NCBI RefSeq assembly: GCF_000388065.1
Contig: NW_009242972.1
Location: forward strand, 3,242,463 to 3,262,723
Origin: Fonticula alba
Taxonomy: Eukaryota > Opisthokonta > Rotosphaerida > Fonticulaceae
DNA length: 20,261 nt
Direction of reading: 5' to 3'
Part shown: positions 10,409 through 18,641 of the stretch, one piece after another
Position numbering within the stretch: position 1 is the stretch's first letter
How the letters are laid out: every line of letters begins with the position of its first letter
Position numbers and translations under genes: made by a program
Notes under the pieces: model-generated
What the model was told of the DNA's origin: nothing
Databases searched by the model: none
The model's input: only the letters and a program-made list of their open reading frames with translations

Positions 10409-13400
10409 ATGAGGGATGACGCGCTTCTGCACCCCTTGCCAGGTCGGCCACCCACATCCGCGAGTGCGGGCTTCTGGACTTTGCGCCGGCGCCTGCGCTT
10501 GCCCCGGCGCCTGCGAGATTTCGGCATCCTGCTTGGCCTGACCGCCGGCCTGCTGTACATGCTGGCCGGCTGGCCCGGGCCGCCCGACGGACGGCATGCG
10601 GCCGAACCACCGATCGAGGTCGCGCGCGGGGCAAAGTCCCCGCCCGAGCGGCCATTGGATCTGGCGCCGGCGGCTCCCCCGAGCCCGGATCCCGCGCGGC
10701 TGGACGTGATCGCGGCGGCCGCCGACTCGACGCGGCTCGGTCGCTTCCTGCGTAGCTCCACCGGGGGTGGGCACTGGCTGGCCGGCTGGGAGCCCCTGCC
10801 GATGGTGGCCGGCGCTGCCTCGACCGACTCCGACACCGGCCCGTCCTCGGACGAGACTTCTCACGGCCCACGATCCGCACGTCACTTGGTGCTCGTGGTG
10901 CCTTGGCACGACGAAGCGGACCCCGGCCGCCGGGCCGAGTACCTGGCGGCTCTGCGGCGGAATTTGGCCCTCCTCGAGGCCGGGCCCCTGGGCTTGGACC
11001 GGGTGGTCCTGCTGGTGGCGGCCTCGGGCCGGGAGGCCCTTGTCCCAGGGTCGGACGAATTCGACTTGCCAGCCTCATCGGATGCCGTGGCCGCCATGGA
11101 CGCTCTGGCAGGGGCCGACCGGGCCCGGGTGGCCATTCGCCTGGTTCCCTCGGTGGGGTCGGTCCTACAGGCGGCCTCGCGTGCTGGGGTCCGGCAAACG
11201 GACTTGACCGACCTCCAAGGCCGGGTCAGCCTATGGCATGCACTGCGAACGGCGGATGCCGCGTGCGCTGCCCTTGGCGACGCGTGCTCGGGGCCTGGAC
11301 GCCGGTGCCCCCGGCCGGAGTGTGTTCGCATCCTTGCCAATGCTGACATCTCCCTGGACGCCTCGATCGGGTGCGCACCGTGTGCCTTTTCGCCTGCCGA
11401 GGGAAGGGCCTCTCGCCGCATGTGGCGCCGCTCCCGCGACTAACTCCATGCTTTGTCTTGGCTGCCGGGGGCTGGCCTGAGGAAGTTTGCTGCGCCTTGA
11501 CCCGTGGCTCGGCCGCTTTGACGGCGATGCCAACTTGGGTGCCGATGCAATGGCCGAAGATACGCGTGCGGCGGATTTGCTGCAACGTGCCCGGCGATCC
11601 CGGCGATCGGTCGAGCATGTAGCCCCTCCGGGGGGCGGCCCGGCCAGCAAGCGCATTGCGTATTTCCTTTCCCGGTAAGTTGCCTGCTCTCATGCTCAAC
11701 GCTCCTGCTGCGTTTCCCCGGTCGCGCCTCTTGCTGACCCGTGGCCCCGCCACTTCCACATCCACACACCGATGCACACCTACGCATGGGCATGTGGCTA
11801 TTTTGGGGGGGGGGCGGACCCTTCCCCAGGCATGAGGCTGTCTCTTCGCCACTTGCGCCGGACATGTGTGGAGAGGCGTATGCTGGCAGCCATGATGTGG
11901 TGGCCTGGATGCATGGCCTCGATGAGCAGGCCGACTATCGGGTATATCGCGACCGGTCTGCCGGGGCTGGGAAAGCTCCGCGTCCCCTGCCAAAGGAGGA
12001 TTTGGCCTTGATTCCTCTCGGAAGCGTTGGCTATGAGAACCGGCTGATGTATGAGTTTTCCGCGTCCGGGCTCTTTATCCCGATGAATCCGTGCTTCAGC
12101 ATTCGCAGGTGCGTGCCCCTCTGGGCCAAGCCCGTCTGGGACGCCATGGGTCCCGGTCGGCTGCTGCTGTTGCCGCTGCCGCTGGCGTTGCTGTTCATGT
12201 TCCCATGTTCGCTGCCACCGATCCGCACTGTCACCATGGTTGCTCCGGCCGCCGTCAGGACTGCCTCCGTGTCTTCCATCGCCCCCGCAACTAACCCGCC
12301 TTCACAGCTTTCACCACCACCAGTCTGGCCGCCGCGCGTGGCGGGCCCCAAGCACGGACCGGTCCATCGACGTGTGCTCTTCCGATCTGTTGCTCCGGCC
12401 GCCGTCAGGACTGCCTCCGTGTCTTCCATCGCCCCCGCAACTAACCCGCCTTCACAGCTTTCACCACCACCAGTCTGGCCGCCGCGCGTGGCGGGCCCCA
12501 AGCACGGACCGGTCCATCGACAGCCTGCTGTCCGGCTTTCGGGCCAACACCGATGGCCGGTCGCTCTATGTCCGGCCGACCTTTCACCATTTGGATCCGC
12601 GCCTGGCCGCCGGCCGGCCGGCGGATGTCTGGCGCGACCTGTTTTTGGCGTACGACCGCGAGCAGGTCCGCCCGTATGTGGACCTGAAGTTGATCGGGTG
12701 GATTCTCCGGCGCTCGGTGCGTCTGGTCGATGATGAGGCCACCGATCAGGCAAGATCGGAAGAGCGTCGTGTTTTGGCGTACGACCGCGAGCAGGTCCGC
12801 CCGTATGTGGACCTGAAGTTGATCGGGTGGATTCTCCGGCGCTCGGTGCGTCTGGTCGATGATGAGGCCACCGATCAGGCAGGCATTGCGGCCGAGGTGG
12901 CCGAGTCCGATGCCGTGGTCGGTGCCCAGCCCGAAACCCTGTGCCGGGTGCCGCTGGCCCTGCGGGACCTGGTTGCTGGCTTCTGCGATCGCCTGCGCCG
13001 GGTGTCCGGCAACAAGCGCAGCCGATGGGACTGCGACCTACTTCCATGCGAGGTGATCGACCCGCGGCAGGCCCTCTCGCAGCGGGTGCGTGTGGCTGTC
13101 CTCCTCCGCCGCCTGCTCTTTCTCCTCTTGCTTCCCCTTGGTGGCTGTTCTTCTCTTCCTCGGGCACTTGTTCATGGCCACATTCTTCCTGCCACTGGCG
13201 AGACTTCCCACCAGGACCTCGCCAGGCATTGACACGTTTGCCCTCGGGGGGTGGCTATTGGCCGATTCCAGTTCACGTGCGGTGCGGCGCCACACCAAAT
13301 TGTGTGTGAGCGGTGGACTTCGCTGCCGGGTCTCTTTCGGCGGCCGGCCGGCGCGCTGGCCAGTCCCGAAGGCGCCGGCGCCCTGCCGGTGCACTATGAG

Positions 13401-15453
13401 GGACGCTTTGCGGCCGATGCATCCTTCTTCGATAAGGTGCGCACGCCTACCCCCTCGCCCCTTTCCCCCCCCCCTCGGCCCCGCGCGGCGGTGGGCCTCG
13501 CATAGTGGTGTTTGGCGGCTGACACAAACTCCCGGGAGGCCAGCTGGCCAAACTGGCCCAAGCCAACAAGGTGCAGCACATCTTTTCACACATGGGGGAA
13601 AGCCTATCGGGCCATCCGGCCGCCTTGCGCGCGGTCTTCCTCCAGACGCTCAGCCCTGAGCCGGAGGATCGCTTTGGCTTGGCCACATTGGCCACTCGAG
13701 CCGAGCAGTGCACCGACCGGCTGGCCCTGCCGGCTCTGCCGGCGGACCTCCTGCCGCCGGCCAACATGCCGCCGGTCTTTGGCTGGAGCATCGGACATAT
13801 GTCGCACTTGTTCCGGGATCGAAGCTGGCACTATCTGCGGCACTTGGATCTTGGCTCCTTCGCTTCGGACCGCACTGGTACGCATGCGGCAGGCAGCGTG
13901 CCTCAGCTGCCCTGGCGAGGGGGGGGGACACCGCAGAAAGGCCCAGGGACAGGCTCCGCCATGGCCACTGACAGGACCAATCGTATGTCGGGGCAAATGT
14001 GGGCAACACGAACGGCGCGCATCGGCACGCACACCACATGTGCACATTCTTGCCTTGCCGCCCTCTCCCCCCACCCCCCTCCCTGCCCATCTGCCCTGGG
14101 ATGGCACCCGTGACCGGACGCACCAGCCAGCGATTTGGCCCTCGAGTGGCGCCAGCGCCCCGGGGGGGTGCTCTTCTTGGCGCACAATTGTCGTAACGCC
14201 TCGTGGCGAGCCCAGAGCGTCCTGGCTCTGGATCGGGCTCTCCGGCGAGGGTATTCCCCCGATGCTCGTGGCGGTGCCTTCGATCTGGCCCGGGTGGTCC
14301 CGGCATCCGAAGCACCGGGGCGAGTCGAACAGCCCGGGGGCCCCACCACGGCCACTGCCACCGCCACCGCCACCGGTTCCCAGGCGACCGCCTTCGCAGA
14401 GACCTCCTCGGTGTCTGGCTCAGTCGATCGGCCGGGCCGGTGCCTGAATAACATGGCCTGGCCGCTGCCAGCCCAGTGTCACCCGGACGCCGTGGTCCTC
14501 AGCCCACCGCTGCTGGCGGAGTGCCGGGAAATCGCCCAAACCGAGCGCGAGGGCGGCCGTGCCGGTAAAATCGCCCTCATGCGCCGGTACCGCTTTGTGG
14601 TGTCCATCGAGAACGTACATGAGTGCGACTATGTCACGGAGAAGGTGCGCCCTCCTGCCTCCCTCGCGTTTCCTCCCTTTGCTCCTGGCCATTTCGCCGT
14701 GCTCCTTATCTTTGCCAGCTCGTTGGCAATGGGGGGGGGGGGGATGCCTGCCGGAGTGTGAATGTGCCCCGGCGTTGTGTCCCACCACGTGCCCCCGTGC
14801 GGGGGCACCGGCAAGCTGGGCCTCGCTTCCTTCTGCCGGTCGGCCGCCGGACCTCATCTTCTTCTGCCTCTGACGCCGGCTGCTTCATGACACTGCCACC
14901 TCTCCAGCTGTGGGATGCCCTGGCTGCTGGAGCCATTCCGATTTATCTCGGCCCGCCGGCCGATCCGCCGGGTGCCCCGCTGGACCCGGCCCCCTGGCAG
15001 TGGTGCCACCTCGGGGCGGCGTTGCGCTTTTCCCCCCGGCCGATGGGCTGCCTGGATGACGGGCCCTTGGCGGGGACTGGGGGCTCTGAGACTGAGGACC
15101 CGGTCGCGGACTGGGAGTTCTTGAATGATCGCTCGACGGTCGGCATCAACGCGGCCGCGGCCCAGGTTGCCCGGGCCATTCATCGGCTGGAGCATTCGCT
15201 GGATCTGGCGGCGCGCTTCTTCGCCTGGCGGTCGGTGGTCGACGAGACCGCCGCCGGGGCCAAATTCCGGGCGTTCCTGGCTCGGGTGGCCGCCCTGCAG
15301 GCACTCGATCAGATTGAGCTGCTACCCAGCCCCGCTGGCGATCCAGCTCCCGCCGGGCCGAACCCGGGAGGGACATCTGCCCTTCCCCCTCCGACCGAGG
15401 AGGATTGCCACGTGTGTCGGCGCCTGCTCCAGTTGAACCGCCGGCCGGGCTGA
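10409..15453 (+). CDS. Two-domain type II membrane glycosyltransferase: NADI-type domain plus GT10 fucosyltransferase
   Basis: Predicted Golgi enzyme. Exons: 10409-11370, 11486-11674, 11830-12108, then 12308 (second copy 12458) to 13085, 13272-13436, 13544-13877, 14127-14644 and 14908-15453 (TGA). All phases agree. Without the artefactual 279 bases in exon 4 it encodes about 1163 residues. A basic N-terminus (RRRLRLPRRLR) precedes one membrane segment (about 38-54), giving type II topology. Residues about 158-490 resemble a GT-A-like family with these motifs: a PWHDEADPGRRAEYL start, ANADISLD (310-317), GSHDVVAW (403-410), LGSVGYENRLMYE (447-459) and NPCFSIRSFHHHQSG (470-484). Residues about 560-1163 hold GT10. 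FLAHNCRNASWR (about 826-837) matches the family's SNC region, and FVVSIENVHECDYVTEK (966-982) plus LWDALAAGAIPIYLGPP (983-999) form its donor-binding signature, split by an intron after EK. A CHVC motif (about 1149-1152) ends the protein as in many GT10 enzymes. GT10 transfers fucose from GDP-fucose to N-acetylglucosamine-type acceptors; the real acceptor here is unknown. The NADI-type family is recognised by pattern only. Confidence 0.82.
12239..12371 (+). repeat. Artefactual direct repeat, left pair, copy 1 (133 bases)
   Basis: Identical to 12389-12521, at an offset of exactly 150 bases. It covers the end of an intron, the acceptor AG (12306-12307) and the start of exon 4 of the glycosyltransferase gene. 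Adapter sequence follows it directly. Confidence 0.97.
12369..12388 (+). other. Illumina TruSeq adapter remnant (read-2 side)
   Basis: The 20 bases GACGTGTGCTCTTCCGATCT are the 3' end of the standard TruSeq index-side adapter. The first three bases also belong to the genomic repeat, so 17 bases are foreign. In the gene's frame it translates to the familiar contaminant peptide DVCSSD. Confidence 0.97.
12389..12521 (+). repeat. Artefactual direct repeat, left pair, copy 2 (133 bases)
   Basis: Second copy of 12239-12371, starting immediately after the adapter end. It continues into the rest of exon 4 without a break and is the left end of the misassembled 364-base library insert (12389-12752). 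Confidence 0.97.
12643..12752 (+). repeat. Artefactual direct repeat, right pair, copy 1 (110 bases)
   Basis: Identical to 12772-12881 at an offset of 129 bases. It encodes the segment starting LAYDREQVRPYVDLKLIGW in the glycosyltransferase. Adapter sequence follows directly at 12753. Confidence 0.97.
12753..12772 (+). other. Illumina TruSeq adapter remnant (read-1 side, reverse complement)
   Basis: The 20 bases AGATCGGAAGAGCGTCGTGT are the reverse complement of the TruSeq universal adapter end. The last base overlaps the second repeat copy. In frame it reads as the typical contaminant peptide RSEERRV. Confidence 0.97.
12772..12881 (+). repeat. Artefactual direct repeat, right pair, copy 2 (110 bases)
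   Basis: Second copy of 12643-12752. It continues into the genuine downstream part of exon 4, from AGIAAEVAESD onwards. Confidence 0.97.
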
Positions 15454-16078
15454 GGAGAGGGCCACACACACACGCACACACGATATGGGGCCCGGGGGGG
15501 GGGGGGGGGCCGGAAGACAAGCCGCGCTCATTGTGGGCTATCCCGCACACCCTGTGGAGCGCGCGCCCAATAGATTTAACGCACATTTTGGGCCTTGGAA
15601 TGGGCTAGGGTTGCGCCGAGTCGAACATTCCTTGCGCCGGGCCGCGGCCCCGCCCTGCTTTCCCCCTGCTGCATGAATCCGTGCGCGCAACAAACGGGAC
15701 GAGGGGTTCCCCTTCTCTCAGAAGAGAGAGAGCCCAGGGGCGGCGGGCGCTTCTGACGGGGGGGCCCCCGGCGCTCCGGGCCATGCCCCCAGGCGGATAA
15801 AGGGCCCTATCTTCCCCCGGGCTTCGGGGCCCGCGCGGCTGGGCAGAAGCCCTGCGAAAGAGCCATTTAATATTGGGAGCTTTTTTTTCCCAAGCGGCGA
15901 ACCGAGGGCGGCGAGGGGTGCGCGTCCGTAGATGCATTGTCGCGTGTGCTTTTGCCGGGGGGCACTTCTCGCCGTTGTGATCCGCAGGGGTAGGGCGGCC
16001 CAGGGTTCCTTCTCCTATCGAGCAATCTGCCGGTGTCCCGCTCACTCCGTGGGATGCACTTGGCATATGGGTTGGTGA

Positions 16079-16121
16079 TGGCGGTGGTGGTGGTGGTGGT
16101 GGTGGTGGTGGTGGTGGTGGA
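16079..16121. repeat. (GGT)n trinucleotide repeat
   Basis: About fourteen near-perfect GGT units in the intergenic region. The poly-Val and poly-Thr frames over it are not credible genes. Confidence 0.92.
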
Positions 16122-18358
16122 AGGGGGGGCCAGAGGCGACAGAGCGCAGGGCGAGCTCGACGCCCGGGGCGTGCAGGCGTCTGCCCCGTGGCAAAGATAT
16201 TCACTGAGCCCTTGTGGGGCCGGTCGCTCCGATCGCCGCCAGTGCGTGTGCTTGTGTGTGTGTGTGTGTATGTGGCCTGCCTGTGTGCAGGGGCTTGCAT
16301 GTAGGGCCAAGCCGGGCGCATAGGAGTGTCATTTCCATTCCCCCCGCTCTCCCAGAGGTCAGGATGTAATTTGTGCAATGCGGGCCCGGCCATCTCCCCC
16401 TGGCGGGGGATGATGCCCCCCCCCCCCCCCGCTCCTCCCTGAGAGCCCGATCGGCCGCCATGAGCACATCAGGGGGGGGGGCACCAAGGCCGGATGCCGG
16501 TCGAGTCGGGGGCGAGCCAGGGGCGAGCCGTCGGGCCATAAACAGGCCATCCCGCCGGCTGGGGGTATTCTCGACCCGATCGACGCGGGTTCCACATGTG
16601 TGCGACACCCCAGCTGGCGTGCCCGTGCTCCGAGGCATCCTCTTCAGCATCTCCCACCCCCCCCCCTCCCGGACGGTGCCTTTCTTTGCCTTTGTCGCTG
16701 GCGCGCCGGTTCGCCTGGTTGGTGAGTCTCCCCCGCCCTTTGGATCCCGTCTTCTGGGGGCGGATTTTCTCGGGTCGCAGCGAGGGGGGGGGGCACGCTC
16801 GCGCCGACATGCTCACCCCCGCGGGTGTGTGTACACATGTGCCGGGTCCAATCCCGGTCTTGCAAGAGTGTGGCAGCGCCAGTGCCCGCCTGCTGTTGGG
16901 CGGGGGGCTCCCTCATGCTGGCCCACCTCGCGGCCACTTGCCTGAAGAGGTTACCTCCTCCCCGGTCCATGGGGCGGTGAATTAAGCAACTCCTGCCAGC
17001 CGGTGCGATCGGGTCCAGCCTCTTTCGATGCTCGATGCTGGCCCCCGAAGGAGGAGGGGACGCCGGCTGGCTTCGGGCTTCTTCCCGCGAAGGCTGCCCC
17101 ACAGGTGTGCGTCCCCGTCTTCTTGCTTCCCCTTCCAGGCGCCGGCTGCTTCTGCCATCGTTTCCGGGCCCGGTCGCGTGTGGGCGGCCTGGCCAAGATG
17201 CCCGCCGCAGATGGGAGGCGGGGGGGGGGGGGGGGGCCTCGCGCTCGCGCGGGGTGCCCCTCCTGGGCCGCGGCCGAGGTGCAAGAAATCACCCCAGGGG
17301 ACATGATGGGGAGCCCCATGGTATTTGTGTGTCTTAGTTAGGGATTTATATGTGCCCGGAAGGGCGGGCCTGGACTTATCAGTTGCCCCGGGGGCATATC
17401 TCGGAGACCCCCCACCCCCGCCAGGGTGCGGCCTTGATGCCGCCGTGGTATGCAGCCGGGCCTCCGCCCCCCGAGGGAGGGGGCGCCTTCGCCGGAAGCG
17501 ACTCCGCTTGCCTGGGCACCACCGGCGCCCTCTTTCCACGCGGCACGAAGGCCCGGCTGCTTGAGGGGGCGGGGGGGGGCGGGGGGGGGGGGGCGGCGCC
17601 CGGCCAGGACGTCCCGCCATGTCCCCCCGTCCCGAAGGAAGGCCGGGTGTCAGTATTTTCCAAGCCCGTGCCTGGACATGGTCCTGCCCCCCGCCGAGCG
17701 GCTCCCCCCCCCCCCGCCCGGTCCCTGGGCAGATCGTTGTCAGTAGCCAGGCGACCGGGCTCGGCATGGACCTTCGCGGCGGAGCCCCCTTCCATCACAG
17801 GTGGCCAGTGTGCATGGTCACAGCGGGCCGGGGCCGGCGGCCGCCTGGCCAGAAGTCTCGGCGCAGTTGCCGAACCGAGCCCAGACTGGGGCGGGGGGGG
17901 GGGGGGGGCCAGGGAATGTGGTGCCCCCGCGCGACCCCTTGGTCCGTGGAGAAACAGCCAGGCACATCGCCCCTTCGGTTTCCCCATCGCCCCCCTGCGC
18001 GACCCGCCGAAGCCTTCCACCACCGGCGACCGGTGGCAGGGCCCCGTGCCGGTGCGACGCCCCCCCCCCCGCCCCTCGCTCAAGTTAGATCGCCCGTGCC
18101 TGGGCCGTTGTGCAGTCCTTTCCCGGGCCTGTGGCCGTGTGTGTGGCCGTGTGTGTGTGTGTGTATGCGGCTGCGTAGAGATGAACGTGTTACCAGGTGG
18201 CCTGTTGTGCGCGATGGCCCTTTCGATGTCCCCTCTCTCCCCTGTGGGCATTAGCCACCTGGCCAGTTGGCTGGCCACCCCAGCTGACTGGCTGGCTGGT
18301 TGCCGGTTGGCTCCGGCAAACAGCCGGCCCGGCATCGTCACCGATGGCGCATACATAC

Positions 18359-18375
18359 GCGCGCGCGCGCGCGCG
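18359..18375. repeat. (GC)n alternating tract
   Basis: Perfect CG/GC alternation of about 17 bases, 265 bases before the F-BAR start. A second such tract lies at about 976-989 in an intron of the minus-strand gene. Both are potential Z-DNA sequences. Confidence 0.85.
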
Positions 18376-18429
18376 TTGCACTCAACTCGGGCCGTCCCGC
18401 GCGCGACCCGGCCGCCACATTATCCTCCA

Positions 18430-18580
18430 ACTCGCTCCCTCCCCCCCCCCTCCCACGATTGTGCCTCTCCGTCCTTCTTCCTTCCCCTGTCGCTCCCCCC
18501 TCTCCACCCGCGCGCGACGCCGGAAGACGACCCTCGACCCTCTTCCCCCCTTTCCTAGACACACACACACACTCTTTTTT
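18430..18580 (+). promoter_or_regulatory. Pyrimidine-rich tract with (CA)n before the F-BAR gene
   Basis: A C/T-rich stretch (about 18430-18500) and a short (CA)n followed by a T run (about 18560-18580) lie just before the ATG at 18642. A comparable arrangement precedes the SNARE and glycosyltransferase starts. No TATA box or other named element is visible, so a promoter or 5' UTR role is inferred from position only. Confidence 0.35.
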
Positions 18581-18641
18581 CCCGCCCCCGCGCCGACCGC
18601 CGCCTCCTTCCTGCTCTCCGCGGCCACACCCTCCCAAGAAG

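Larger units (their letters stand above)
15454..18641. other. Non-coding region between glycosyltransferase and F-BAR genes
   Basis: About 3.2 kb without a supported gene on either strand. Long open frames translate to Pro/Arg/Gly/Ala low complexity and show no conserved motif or consistent splice phases. It contains G runs of 16 (15494-15509), 17 (17220-17236) and 16 (17893-17908), a (GGT)n tract, (GT)n tracts at about 16255-16270 and 18140-18162, and (GC)n at 18359-18375. Its last 200 bases turn C/T-rich before the F-BAR start codon. A rare A/T-rich patch lies at 15866-15890. Confidence 0.55.

Noticed and set aside
12239-12881. A tandem-repeat domain in the glycosyltransferase
   Set aside because: Both repeats are interrupted by exact Illumina adapter sequence, so the duplication is technical, not biological.
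12031-13167. Long minus-strand open frame of 378 codons over the glycosyltransferase exons
   Set aside because: It is antisense to exons with clear conserved motifs and consistent splice phases. It is long only because GC-rich DNA has few stops and because the artefactual repeats are in frame on both strands.
12941-13309. Alternative frames across intron 13086-13271 that extend exon 4
   Set aside because: They lose family-like character. The donor at 13086 and acceptor at 13271 join in phase 0 to a frame leading to HYEGRFAADASFFDK, which continues in phase into the next exon.
14310-15630. GAGTCGAAC-like strings (about 14322 and 15619) as tRNA T-arms
   Set aside because: No matching acceptor stem, anticodon arm or D-arm could be found around either; one lies inside a coding exon.
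15866-15890. A/T-rich patch TTTAATATT followed by a T run as a terminator or TATA element
   Set aside because: It lies 400 bases after the glycosyltransferase stop and nearly 2.8 kb before the next gene. No paired element supports either role.
16982-18558. Long frames on both strands before the F-BAR gene
   Set aside because: Poly-Pro, poly-Gly and Arg-rich translations broken by G and C runs, with no recognisable domain. Treated as intergenic.
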